This document shows, in pieces, positions 7,660-17,700 of a stretch of DNA of 64,000 bases. Within the stretch, counting starts at the first letter, position 1. Each line of letters starts with the position of its first letter. Below the pieces are notes generated by a model. That model was not told the DNA's origin, did not search any database, and saw nothing but the letters and a program-made list of their open reading frames with translations. This stretch comes from an uncultured Eubacteriales bacterium (GTDB taxonomy: Bacteria; Bacillota; Clostridia; Peptostreptococcales; Anaerovoracaceae): contig CACYHR010000002.1 in assembly GCA_902774265.1 (NCBI GenBank), positions 31,259-95,258 on the forward strand, given 5' to 3'. Made by a program: the position numbers and the translations under genes.

Positions 7660-7893
7660 ATGACAGATGGGATAATATTGGAGAATGCATATCAGGAAGC
7701 TCTCGAGGAAAGCATTATCAGTTGCCTGGCTGAGACCAGGGGCTTGAATCTGGAAAAATCGATGGACATATATTATAGCAGTAAACTGTCCACCAAGATC
7801 CATGAGGGCCTCTATGGGATACAATATCTCGACTACAGGAATCTTGTGCAAATACTGATAGAGACGGAACCTGAATTGTTTGTACAGCAATAA
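7660..7893 (+). CDS. Small hypothetical protein, third gene of the DUF3990 module
   Basis: 77 residues from ATG 7660, one base after the DUF3990 stop, with GAGGTG as ribosome site inside the upstream gene. It is helical (LENAYQEALEESIISCLAET, then SMDIYYSSKLSTKIHEGLYG) and has no named motif that I recognise. Its position makes it the last gene of the module, perhaps a second antitoxin-type partner; this is inference only. Confidence 0.55.
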   Translation: MTDGIILENAYQEALEESIISCLAETRGLNLEKSMDIYYSSKLSTKIHEGLYGIQYLDYRNLVQILIETEPELFVQQ

Positions 7894-7914
7894 CTGTTAA
7901 TGTGGATTTGTTTT

Positions 7915-8067
7915 ATGTCGATGAAGTTGAGTCTAGGAACACTGCTTCGCACGGGACGGCCTGAGATCAAGAACATGTTTGAGACCCTGTTGAAGGGCGG
8001 GTCTGTGACGGTTCCGGTAGACGAACAGATTCAACCAGCCAACTCATATATGATAGCAGAATTATGA
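7915..8067 (+). pseudogene. Remnant of a DUF1703-type AAA ATPase gene
   Basis: Fifty codons reading LLRTGRPEIKNMFETLLKGG followed by VTVPVDEQI, which is the linker between the ATPase and nuclease-like halves in the abundant bacterial AAA-ATPase/DUF1703 family. Both halves are missing. The stop (8065-8067) overlaps the start codon of the next gene. Confidence 0.45.
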
Positions 8068-10727
8068 TCGATGAGTATTTAAAGGCACAAAAAAGTGCGG
8101 AAAAAGAATCAAAGGCAAGGGCCAATGCGGGAGAGTATCCGTTTTTGCCGGCTGCAGACGATCTGCTGCCGGATTTTGACCTGATGACAAAAAAACCGCT
8201 CGGCATCATGGAGATTCCGACGAGCATGATAGTCGGCACCAAGACCCGCGCAAGGCAGAATTCCTTCGGCCCGAACTTCATGCCGCTTCTCGACGCGTCT
8301 ACGGAGTTTGCCGCAAAGTGGTCGACTCTTTACATGATTCAGATGGGAGAGGGCTTCAATGATCCGATAAAGGTCTACGAATATCTGCACCGCTTTTATG
8401 TGCAGGAGGGCAACAAGAGGGTGTCGGTGAGCAAATACCTCGGGACCCCGGCGATCAGCGCCGACGTCACAAGGGTCATGCCTTCTGACAGAGTGCTCAG
8501 CGACAATCCATCCTATGCGGAATTTCTGAAATTTTATGCTGTAACGGGATTGTACAATCTTGAGTTCAGCTGGGTCGGCGCTTACAGCGAGGTGGCGGAG
8601 CTTCTTGGCGAGGACCTCGAGCATCGCTGGCCTGAAGAAAAGATAACATCTCTCAAATCGGTATACTGGAGGTTCGGTGAGGTTTACAAAGAGCTTCAGT
8701 CAAAGGAGGGCGTGCTTGCGGCAGGCGATGCCTTTGTGGTGTATCTCAGGATATATGTTGATGACGCGCTGGGTCACTATACGTCAAAGGTGATGGAAAA
8801 GCGCATAGACAGGATACAGAAGGAGCTACTTACGGAGCTTAGCCGGGATAGGGTAGAACTTGTAGAGGAAGCTGAAGACGCGTTGAGCGCCGGCAATATT
8901 ATCGAAAAGACCGGAAAGACCATCAGCAAGGTGATACCTGCTCTTTCGTACACGTCGAAGCACCCGCTGAAGGCGGCTTTCATCTACGAGAAAATGATAG
9001 ACAGCTCAAGCTGGACGGCCGATCACGATAAGGGAAGGATGAGGCTCGAAAAAACCTACGGCGGAACTGTCGTTACAAGATATTTTGAAAACTGCGGAGA
9101 TACGGAGTCATTCGAAAGGGCGGCGGCAGAGGCGGACAGATGGGGCGCAGATGTGATCTTCACTACATCAGTGAGCCAGATCGACGACACGCTCAGGGCG
9201 GCTATCAAATATAAAAACATCAAATTCCTGAACTGTTCGGTCAACCAGTCAAAGCAGGCGGTGCGCAACTATTATGCCAAGATATACGAGGCAAAGTTCC
9301 TTGCCGGAGTGATCGCCGGTATATATTCTTCCGCCGACGGCACACACAGGATAGGCTACTGCTCGGATTCCCCGGTCTACGGAACCATCGCGGGCATAAA
9401 CGCCTTTGCCATCGGAGCGGCGATGACAGACCCGTCGGTAAAGATATATCTCGACTGGGTCTCAAGAGCCGATAACAACTGGTGGTGGGAGACCCTCGAC
9501 AGCGGCATACATGTGATGTCGGCTGTAGATTCCATGCACAACAGCGACGGAAGCGACGCGCACGGGCTTTGCTTTGTCGAGCGCTGTGAGCCGGGAACAG
9601 GCAACGATCTGTCGGGATCGTGCCGCATCACCAACCTTGCCACTCCTATATGGAAGTGGGGCAAGCTGTACGAAATAATAGTCAAGACCATACTCGACGG
9701 AACATACAGCTCGAGGGATATCGAGAAGAAGGACAGGGCCACCAACTACTGGTGGGGCATGATCTCCGGTGTGGTGGATATAGAGCTTTCCGATGAGCTT
9801 CCGATGTATACCAGACAGCTTGTGAATCTGCTGAGATCGGACATCATAAACGGCAGCTTCAATCCGTTCGACGGTGAACTCAGGAGCCAGGAGGGTATAG
9901 TAAAAAAGGAAGACGACGCAGCCCTCACCAGTCTTGACATTATCGAGATGGACTGGCTCAACGAGAACATAATCGGAGAGATACCGGTCATAGACAATCT
10001 GAAGGACGAAGCAAAGACCGCCGTAAAGGTGGGCGGAGTCGATAAGAGCAGACCTACCGTGAGCGGCGTGAACAGAAAGAGACCTGAATCCAGGCTTGAA
10101 GGAAAAGGAAACAAGGTACTGCTCATAGCGGACAGAGAGGAACGGTCGCTATGGGGAGACTGGTCGGATTATACAAGGGAAAGGCTCTCCGATGTCGGAC
10201 TCATATTGTCTGCGGGAGATCTCGATCCGGATTATCTTGAATTCCTTGTGACGATGCTGAATGTGCCGCTGGTGTATGTGAGGGGCAACCACGATGGGCG
10301 GTACGACGAAAAACCGCCTGAGGGCTGCATCAATGCTGACGGAAAGATCGTCGAAGCCGCAGGCCTCCGCATACTCGGACTCGGAGGCTCGATGAGATAC
10401 AAGCGCGGGGCACCTGATATGTACACCGAAACTGAGATGAAGAGGCGCATACGATCCATACAGTGGAGGGCGCTGGCAGACAGACTTTCGGGACGTGACG
10501 GCTTTGACATACTGCTGACGCACGAGCCGTGCAGGGGCTACGGAGATATGGAAGACATAGCACATACAGGCTTTGAATGCTTCAATGATCTGCTCAAAAG
10601 GTACAGCCCGAGATTTCACTGCTTCGGGCATGTGCATGAGGAGTACGGGAGATTCCAGAGACTTCGCGAGCATCCGTCCGGCACCCTGCTTATAAATGCC
10701 TGCGGGCACTACATATTCGAATTTTGA
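8064..10727 (+). CDS. Fusion of ParB-like, BMP-type sensor and metallophosphoesterase domains
   Basis: 887 residues with no signal peptide, so probably cytoplasmic. Residues 1 to ~290 form an N-terminal domain with FYVQEGNKRVSV, a ParB/sulfiredoxin-like motif. Residues ~300-590 resemble the BMP family of periplasmic-type (purine-nucleoside-binding) proteins. From about 684 a calcineurin-like phosphoesterase follows: IADREE, GDLD, GNHDGRYD, LTHEP and FGHVHEEYG supply the metal ligands. The first motif lacks the usual DxH histidine, which I recall as normal for the stand-alone relatives of this domain. Sensor and phosphoesterase are normally separate proteins, so the join is unusual. It lies directly upstream of galK (19-base gap). 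Ligand and substrate are unknown. Confidence 0.75.
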   Translation: MIDEYLKAQKSAEKESKARANAGEYPFLPAADDLLPDFDLMTKKPLGIMEIPTSMIVGTKTRARQNSFGPNFMPLLDASTEFAAKWSTLYMIQMGEGFNDPIKVYEYLHRFYVQEGNKRVSVSKYLGTPAISADVTRVMPSDRVLSDNPSYAEFLKFYAVTGLYNLEFSWVGAYSEVAELLGEDLEHRWPEEKITSLKSVYWRFGEVYKELQSKEGVLAAGDAFVVYLRIYVDDALGHYTSKVMEKRIDRIQKELLTELSRDRVELVEEAEDALSAGNIIEKTGKTISKVIPALSYTSKHPLKAAFIYEKMIDSSSWTADHDKGRMRLEKTYGGTVVTRYFENCGDTESFERAAAEADRWGADVIFTTSVSQIDDTLRAAIKYKNIKFLNCSVNQSKQAVRNYYAKIYEAKFLAGVIAGIYSSADGTHRIGYCSDSPVYGTIAGINAFAIGAAMTDPSVKIYLDWVSRADNNWWWETLDSGIHVMSAVDSMHNSDGSDAHGLCFVERCEPGTGNDLSGSCRITNLATPIWKWGKLYEIIVKTILDGTYSSRDIEKKDRATNYWWGMISGVVDIELSDELPMYTRQLVNLLRSDIINGSFNPFDGELRSQEGIVKKEDDAALTSLDIIEMDWLNENIIGEIPVIDNLKDEAKTAVKVGGVDKSRPTVSGVNRKRPESRLEGKGNKVLLIADREERSLWGDWSDYTRERLSDVGLILSAGDLDPDYLEFLVTMLNVPLVYVRGNHDGRYDEKPPEGCINADGKIVEAAGLRILGLGGSMRYKRGAPDMYTETEMKRRIRSIQWRALADRLSGRDGFDILLTHEPCRGYGDMEDIAHTGFECFNDLLKRYSPRFHCFGHVHEEYGRFQRLREHPSGTLLINACGHYIFEF

Positions 10728-10746
10728 TTTTAAAGGAGAAAAGACT

Positions 10747-12042
10747 ATGCGTTCGATAACATCAATCAAAGCATCCGTTGCGGCAGGCAGCTACGATATG
10801 ATGCTGAAAAACCTTTACTGCCGCCCTGCAGACCGGCTCGGACCTTACAGGGAAAGAATAATAAGGGTACTTGACGGCTTCATGAGCGAATTTCACGCCG
10901 GCGCGGATACAGAGGTATCGGTATACAGTGCGCCCGGGCGTACGGAGATAGGCGGAAATCATACCGATCACCAGAGAGGCAAGGTGCTGACGGGGTCGGT
11001 GGATCTTGACGCTCTGGCATGCGCGGCGCCTAACGGCAGCACTGAAGTGCGCATTTATTCCGAGGGCTACGGGCTCACGGTCATCGATATAAGCTGCCTC
11101 GACCCTGTCAAAGAAGAGGAGAACAGCACAAGGGCCATCGTAAGGGGAACCTTGGCTGCGATAGCATCGAGAGGCTATACGATCGCCGGCTTCGACGCTT
11201 ACGTGACATCTGATGTTCCGGGCGGGTCGGGCCTTTCGTCATCGGCCTGCTTTGAGGTCCTGATAGGAGTTACCGTAAACGGACTGTTCTGTTCAAATGA
11301 GATAGCTCTCGATGAGATCGCGAAGATAGGGCAGTATGCCGAGAATGTTTACTTCGGAAAGCCTTCAGGCCTGCTCGACCAGATGGGATGCGCTCTGGGC
11401 GGAATAGTGGCGATAGACTTCCAGGATAAAGAGAAAGCAAGATATCACGAGGTGGAATTTGACTTTGCTTCTGCGGGGTATGCGCTTTGCATAGTCGATA
11501 CAGGCGCAGACCATGCTGACCTTACTGATGATTATGCGGCGGTGCCCGCAGAGATGAGATCTGTTGCCGCGGCCTTCGGTAAGGAGGTCCTCTGCGAGGT
11601 GGATGAGGATGAGTTCTACAGATCGATCGCTGATCTGAGAAAGAAGCTCGGGGACCGCGCCGTTATGCGCGCCATCCACTATTTTACAGACTGCCATCGT
11701 GTGGAGCAGCAGGTCGAAGCTTTGGAAAAACACCATTTTGACAAATTCCTCAGGCTGGTCAGCAGCTCCGGCCACTCATCATACATGTACCTGCAGAATG
11801 TGGATACCTACAGGGATCCGGCCAATCAGCCGGTAGCTCTTGCACTTGCAATGGCAGGCTACTATCTTGCGGGCCACGGAGCCCGCAGGGTGCACGGAGG
11901 AGGCTTTGCGGGTACTATACAGGCATTTGTTCCGCTCGACCGCGTGGAGACCTTCCGAGCCGGTATGGATTCCGTGCTCGGAGAAGGCGCGTGCAGGGTC
12001 ACCTACATTCGCCCGGCCGGGGGATGCACTCTTATTGACTGA
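10747..12042 (+). CDS. galK: Galactokinase
   Basis: 431 residues from ATG 10747, with AAAGGAGAAAAG as ribosome site; the ORF could extend upstream but only into the previous gene's end. The GHMP-kinase motifs are present: APGRTEIGGNHTDHQRGKVL (sugar-binding signature), PGGSGLSSSACFEVL (ATP loop) and ARRVHGGGFAGTIQAF near the C terminus. The enzyme phosphorylates galactose to galactose 1-phosphate, the first committed step of the Leloir pathway. It sits immediately before galT, nine to fifteen bases apart, in one operon; no galE or aldose epimerase gene is in the window. Confidence 0.9.
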   Translation: MRSITSIKASVAAGSYDMMLKNLYCRPADRLGPYRERIIRVLDGFMSEFHAGADTEVSVYSAPGRTEIGGNHTDHQRGKVLTGSVDLDALACAAPNGSTEVRIYSEGYGLTVIDISCLDPVKEEENSTRAIVRGTLAAIASRGYTIAGFDAYVTSDVPGGSGLSSSACFEVLIGVTVNGLFCSNEIALDEIAKIGQYAENVYFGKPSGLLDQMGCALGGIVAIDFQDKEKARYHEVEFDFASAGYALCIVDTGADHADLTDDYAAVPAEMRSVAAAFGKEVLCEVDEDEFYRSIADLRKKLGDRAVMRAIHYFTDCHRVEQQVEALEKHHFDKFLRLVSSSGHSSYMYLQNVDTYRDPANQPVALALAMAGYYLAGHGARRVHGGGFAGTIQAFVPLDRVETFRAGMDSVLGEGACRVTYIRPAGGCTLID

Positions 12043-12056
12043 CGGGGAGGATGACC

Positions 12057-13550
12057 ATGGAAAAGAACATTTCGCAGCTTATAGAATACGCGGTTAGAAA
12101 AGGCTGGATAGCAGACAGCGACCGGATCTGGGCCTCAAACCTCATACTTGAGGCGCTCAACATGGATGGCTTTGGCGGCCTTGTGCCGGTGGACGGAGAG
12201 CTGCCTCCGATACAGGAAATCCTTGACAGACTTTGCGATCATGCATACGAGACCGGAGTGATAGATGGCCGGTCCGCTGCATATTACGATCTTTTCGATA
12301 CAAAGCTCATGGGTCTTATCATGCCGAGACCGTCGGAGGTGACAGAGAGCTTCCGTAAGGATTATGAGGCTTCTCCGAAGCAGGCTACAGACCGTTACTA
12401 TGAATTTTCGGGAGACAGTAATTACATCCGCAGGGACCGCATCGCGAAGGACCGCAAGTGGATTGTAGATACCGAATACGGAACGATAGATATAACCATA
12501 AATCTGTCAAAGCCGGAGAAGGATCCGAAGGCGATAGCTGCCGTCGGAAAAGCTAAAGCTTCAGGCTATCCGAAATGCCTGCTTTGCGCCGAGAACGAGG
12601 GCTACGCAGGTCATCTTTCCCATCCGGCAAGGCAGAACCATCGTGTGATCCCTATTAAACTCGGCGGATGTGATTTCTTTCTGCAGTACAGTCCGTATGT
12701 CTACTATAACGAGCATTGTATAGTGTTCAACAGACAGCATATCCCTATGCACATAGACAGGCAGGCATTCACGAATCTGCTCGATTTTATCACTCTGTTC
12801 CCGCATTACTTCGTAGGCTCAAACGCCGATCTGCCTATAGTAGGCGGAAGTGTGCTGAGCCACGATCACTACCAGGGCGGCAATTATGAATTCGCCATGG
12901 CAAGGGCAGAGACAGAGGAGAGCTTCACAGTCCCGGGATATGAGGATGTAGAGACGGGGATAGTGAAATGGCCGATGTCGGTGATCAGGATCAGGGGCGG
13001 TGAAAGAGAAAGGCTGGTCGATCTTGCCGTCCATATACTTGAATGCTGGCGCGGCTACGACGATCCTTCTGCTGACATATTCCATGAGACGGACGGAGAG
13101 CTGCACTCAACGATCACTCCTATCGCACGCAGGAGGGGCGACGCGTATGAGCTCGATCTCGTTCTCAGAAACAACATAACTACAGAAGAGAATCCGCTCG
13201 GACTTTTCCACCCTCATGCGGAGAAGCATCACATAAAAAAAGAAAACATCGGCCTAATAGAGGTGATGGGACTTGCGGTGCTTCCGGCACGCCTTAAAGA
13301 TGAGCTGGCTGCCGTAAGGGAAGCTGTTCTTACCGGGGCTGATCTGACCGTTGACCCGATGACAGCATCGCATGCGGAATGGGCGCGTGATGTCGTTGAG
13401 AGGCATCCGGAGCTTGACGAACACAATGCTGCCGGTATTTTCGAGCATGAAGTCGGCATGGTGTTCGCAGCTGTACTTGAAGATGCAGGGGTATTCAAGC
13501 GCACAGAGAAAGGCCATGAGGCATTCATGCGCTTCATATCGGTTCTTTGA
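12057..13550 (+). CDS. galT: Galactose-1-phosphate uridylyltransferase, class II (Firmicute type)
   Basis: 497 residues. ATG 12057 is six bases after GGAGG; the ATG at 12051 touches the Shine-Dalgarno, so 12057 is preferred. The protein has the Firmicute GalT2 layout (MEKNISQLIEYAVRKGWI at the start). It carries the nucleotidyl-transfer histidine region GGSVLSHDHYQGG and CLLCAENEGYAGHLSHPARQ, and ends in HEVGMVFAAVLEDAGVFKR. It exchanges UMP between UDP-glucose and galactose 1-phosphate. It is the second gene of the galK operon; a sugar O-acetyltransferase follows 40 bases later. Confidence 0.9.
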   Translation: MEKNISQLIEYAVRKGWIADSDRIWASNLILEALNMDGFGGLVPVDGELPPIQEILDRLCDHAYETGVIDGRSAAYYDLFDTKLMGLIMPRPSEVTESFRKDYEASPKQATDRYYEFSGDSNYIRRDRIAKDRKWIVDTEYGTIDITINLSKPEKDPKAIAAVGKAKASGYPKCLLCAENEGYAGHLSHPARQNHRVIPIKLGGCDFFLQYSPYVYYNEHCIVFNRQHIPMHIDRQAFTNLLDFITLFPHYFVGSNADLPIVGGSVLSHDHYQGGNYEFAMARAETEESFTVPGYEDVETGIVKWPMSVIRIRGGERERLVDLAVHILECWRGYDDPSADIFHETDGELHSTITPIARRRGDAYELDLVLRNNITTEENPLGLFHPHAEKHHIKKENIGLIEVMGLAVLPARLKDELAAVREAVLTGADLTVDPMTASHAEWARDVVERHPELDEHNAAGIFEHEVGMVFAAVLEDAGVFKRTEKGHEAFMRFISVL

Positions 13551-13590
13551 AGGCGCTCCGCAAAATAACAGACGCCGGAAGGAGTATGAA

Positions 13591-14208
13591 ATGACAGAGA
13601 AGGAACGAATGGAAAAAGGGCTTCTTTATGATCCGGGCGATGCCGAAATATTGGCGGAGCAGTCGCTGTACCAGGACAGGCTTGATGATTTCAACAGTCT
13701 GAGGTCGTCACAGACGGAGGAGCAGCAGAGGCTCATGCGTGAGATGTTCGCGGAATGCGGAGATAATGTCTACATTCAGAGGCCGCTGTACGCTAACTGG
13801 GGCGGCAGACACGTCCATCTCGGCTCCAATATATATGCTAATTACAATCTTACCCTTGTTGATGACGGACACATATATATAGCTGACTGGGTAAAGTTCG
13901 GACCAAACGTCACCGTTGCGACTGCCGGACACCCTGTGCTGCCTGAACTCAGAAAGGACATTGTCTATCAGTTCAACAAGGATGTGCACATCGGGGAAGG
14001 AGCCTGGATCGGAGCGGGCACGGTCATAGTTCCCGGCGTCACAATCGGAGCCGGAGCCGTGATAGGAGCGGGCAGCGTCGTCACTAAGGACATACCTGAC
14101 GATGTCGTTGCTGTCGGGAATCCGTGCAGAGTGCTTCGCAAGATCGGCGAAAGAGACAGAGAGTTTTTTTACAGAAACGAAAGAATAGACTGGGATGAAC
14201 TGAAGTAA
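13591..14208 (+). CDS. Maltose/galactoside-type sugar O-acetyltransferase
   Basis: 205 residues from ATG 13591 (GGAAGGAG nine bases upstream). MTEKERMEKGLLYDPGDAEI is the typical N terminus of LacA/Maa enzymes. The C-terminal half is a left-handed beta helix of hexapeptide repeats (IGEGAWIGAGTVIVPGVTIG, AGAVIGAGSVVTKDIP), and ATAGHPVLP contains the catalytic histidine. It transfers acetyl from acetyl-CoA to the 6-hydroxyl of a sugar, often viewed as detoxification of non-metabolised sugars. It is the last gene of the gal operon and is closed by a terminator. Confidence 0.88.
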   Translation: MTEKERMEKGLLYDPGDAEILAEQSLYQDRLDDFNSLRSSQTEEQQRLMREMFAECGDNVYIQRPLYANWGGRHVHLGSNIYANYNLTLVDDGHIYIADWVKFGPNVTVATAGHPVLPELRKDIVYQFNKDVHIGEGAWIGAGTVIVPGVTIGAGAVIGAGSVVTKDIPDDVVAVGNPCRVLRKIGERDREFFYRNERIDWDELK

Positions 14209-14228
14209 CAGAGTTTTTCATTTCAGTA

Positions 14229-14256
14229 AAAAAGCAGCCCTTTATGAGCTGCTTTT
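14229..14256 (+). terminator. Terminator of the gal operon
   Basis: AAAAGCAGC pairs with GCTGCTTTT around CCTTTATGA. The A and T flanks make it potentially bidirectional. Confidence 0.7.
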
Positions 14257-14298
14257 AGATTTTACGGGTTCCCCTGCCAATGGAAACTTTACACTAAC

Positions 14299-14323
14299 TG
14301 TTGGAGCTTTGCTCCTGGTTGAA
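14299..14323 (-). repeat. Dispersed repeat, module-1 copy B
   Basis: Read on the minus strand, these 25 bases are identical to 58435-58459. The copy abuts the small membrane-protein remnant that starts at 14323 and has no coding or ribosome-site context of its own. Confidence 0.65.
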
Positions 14324-14538
14324 TGCTCGGGTACATACCGCTCGGTCTGATACTTGGATGGATAAGACCGGAACATTTTCTCGCAGACTACGGCGCAGTC
14401 TTTATAGGACAGACTATAGGATTCATGATAATATTCTTCATAATGCGCGCCCGCTGCAGAGCCGAAGTGAAAGAACTCAACCGATTGATTGAGAAAAAAG
14501 ACAAAGAGAACAATTCCGATAAAACAGACGGAAGATAA
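14323..14538 (+). pseudogene. Possible truncated small membrane protein
   Basis: 71 codons: two hydrophobic helices (YIPLGLILGWI and VFIGQTIGFMIIFFIMRA) and a charged tail (KELNRLIEKKDKENNSDK). The ATG at 14323 overlaps the last base of the repeat copy and has no ribosome site, so the frame is most likely the 3' remainder of a larger membrane protein gene cut by that element. I cannot name the family. Confidence 0.4.
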
Positions 14539-14559
14539 TCGGTCAGAGATGCGCAAGAG

Positions 14560-14588
14560 CCCGAAGCATAAATGACTTCGGGTTTTTT
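14560..14588 (+). terminator. Terminator before the adhesin gene
   Basis: CCCGAAG at 14560-14566 pairs with CTTCGGG at 14576-14582, followed by six T. Confidence 0.7.
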
Positions 14589-14717
14589 ATCTGTAAAAAT
14601 TCACTGACACTATTCCCGCGTGAATGTGGTAAGATATATGTAACAATATACAGTTGGTGATGGGACAGAAGGGGGCTGTCTTTTTTGCTGCGGTATTATT
14701 TTTAGGAGGCCTTTTTT

Positions 14718-17700
14718 ATGAAGCAAAAATCAGTAAAGGGAGCATTGAGTTTGCTGTTCATCCTCGCGCTGGCATCAGGACTGATGTCAGTTCTCAGCGC
14801 TACGGCGTGGGCAGGCAGTAACATTAGTGTAGGAAAAATATGGTATGTGGGTGACGAGTTCAGACTGCAGGAAGATGACTGGCTTTACTATAATGAATCC
14901 ACCAGTATTGTAGATAAAATCGGACCATATGCAGCACTTGATGTTCCTGCACCGTCTTATGACAAGTATGGATGGAAGCAATGGGTATTCAGAAATGCCT
15001 ATCGGGCTGCTGATGGTGATCTGACAAGCTTATACTTTGACTTGCCTGATGGAAAAGAGGAATCTGATGTTCCGATCGGATTCAAATTAATAAGCGGTAC
15101 CGGGAAAAGAGAATCTCCGTACAGATTCGCACTTGTATACAATCACAAGCATGGCGGACAGACAGCCACCGAGTGGAAAGAGACCAGCAGTCTTCCTTCA
15201 ACGGCCGGCTGCTATTGTCTGGAAAATGATGTGACGATCAGCAATACCTGGAATATTCCTGCAGGCGTAACAGTCAACCTCTGCCTGAACGGACACGGGA
15301 TCCGGCTTAACACAGATAAAAGCGATACACCTGTTATCAGCATTCCTGAAACATCGACTTTGAATCTTTATAATTGCTACGGCAACAAGCATTACATCAC
15401 AATTAAAAACTGGCGCGGCAGATCAGACAATTTTTACGGTAATGAAAAGGCGCCGGACGCCAACGGCGATGGCGTTGTAAAGGTCTATGGCGGATATATT
15501 ACCGGCGGAAATGGCGGAGATAACGGCGGCGCAGTATACAGCAAAGGAACCTTCAATATGTACGGCGGAACTATTGTCGGCAATTTCGCAACAAACGGCG
15601 GCGCGGGAGTAAGAGCGGAGAAAGGCGAGTTCAATCTGTATGGCGGTAATATACGCTGGAACACAGCTCATCTTGCCGGAGGCGTTCGTGTGAAGGACTC
15701 CGCTATGACGATGTCAGGCGGTACTATCTCTGATAATTACGCTAAAAATACAGGTTCGCATGCTATAGATGAAGGAAACGGCGGAGGAATTTATATCGGA
15801 ACTGATAACGGTACAGTGAATATCCGGGGCGGCAGTATCGTAAATAACAGAGCAAGTTTCAACGGAGGCGCCGTTTACTATACGAAAGGAACTCTTAATA
15901 TCTCCGGAAACCCTGATATCTCCGGAAACAAAAAAGACAGCAAAGATAGTAAGGGGAGAGATGAAAGCAACATATATCTGGATGATCAAACGAAAATCAA
16001 CATTACAGGAAAACTGAATAATACGAATCCTATTGGTATAATGGGTAGTAGTTCTGTTCCGCTCACAAACGGTTTGCGCGGACGCGGCGGCAGATCCAAC
16101 TTCAAAGCTGATAATAACTTTACTGAATACGGCACTGCCCTGACATCAGATGGAGAACTAATGATTTCGACCCTGCGTAAGGTCAGTATCAATACTGAAG
16201 GACCGGGAACCATTACTGTAAAGAATGGAGAGGATGTAGTTGCATCAGGAACAGAGGTTGCAGAAGGAACTGCTCTGAGCATCAGCGCAGAGGCAGAGGA
16301 AGGCTATGAGCTTTCCGGCAAAATTAAGCTTACTTATGGTGATACGACTAAGCAAATCGAAAACGGCGGTACGTTTACCACTCCTGGTAGTTATGATATA
16401 AGCGTTTCGGCAAGCTTTACAAAAATCACACCTAAAGTGTTCAATGTTACATTTATGGATGGGCAGGGCAAAACGCTTAAAACAGAAATAGTTGAAAAAG
16501 GAAAGTCTGCGACAGCGCCTGCAGCTCCGACACGAAAAGGATATACTTTTGACGGTTGGGATACGGATTTCAGCAATGTGAAATCAGATCTGACCGTAAC
16601 AGCAAAGTGGAAACAGGACATTGTCTACTACGATGTGATATTCGAAGATGGTCTTGGAAATGTCATTTCATCACAGAAAGTAGCTGCAGGAAGACCTGCG
16701 GCAGCACCTGCGGCCCCGGGCAGGACGGGATATGTTTTCTCGGGCTGGGATAAAGATTTCAGCAAAATAACAGCAGATCTGACTGTCAGGGCTTTATGGA
16801 CTAAGGAATCCAAGGAGGAAGATAAATATACAGTCGCATTCGTTTTCGGATTCGGCAACAGGCCGCTTATTCTGACAGTCGCAAAAGGCGGATCTGCTGA
16901 AGCGCCTGATACTGTTCCAAAGGTTGAAGGCTTTACATTTAAAGGCTGGGATAAAGATTTCAGCAGAGTAACATCTAATCTGACTGTAACGGCGCAGTGG
17001 AGTAGAAATACTGCCGGAACAGAACATACAGTTGTATTTGTAGATGGATTCAGTCCAAACCCGCTCCGTATTCAGCGTGTTAAGGACGGCCAGGCTGCAA
17101 CTGCTCCGCAGGCTCCTGTCAGAGAAGGATATGTATTTACCGGATGGGATACGGATTTCAGCTATGTGACAGAGAATCTGACTGTTATCGCCCGGTGGAA
17201 GCAGAATGAGAGTCAGGATCAGGATCCTTCATCTGATCCTCAGCCGGAACCTGCTCCGGATGACGATAGTGTAAAAAAGGCTGCCGAAGAGATAGCTGGA
17301 CTGCCTGCAGATCCTGCAGCATGGACAAGAGAACAGACTGCAGGTGCACGTGCGCTTATTGATTCTCTTACAGATTCTCAGAAGGAACAGCTGGGAGCAG
17401 AGATACTGCAGCTCGAGAAGGCTGAATATTATTGGGCTAAAACTGATGCTGAGGCAAAGAAAGCAAATCTTAAATCTGTAAAGACTGTAAAAGGAAAGAA
17501 GGCAGTTGTTAAGTGGAATAAGGTATCCGGAACAAGCGGATACCGGCTGGAGTACAGCACCGGACGCAAATTCACTAAAAAGACCACGAAAAAGATTACA
17601 ACTAAAAGCAATAAGTCAGTCCGGAAGCTTAAAGCCGGTAAGACATACTACTTCAGGATCCGTACATACACAAGCGTATATAACCCTGTAACAGAGAAGA

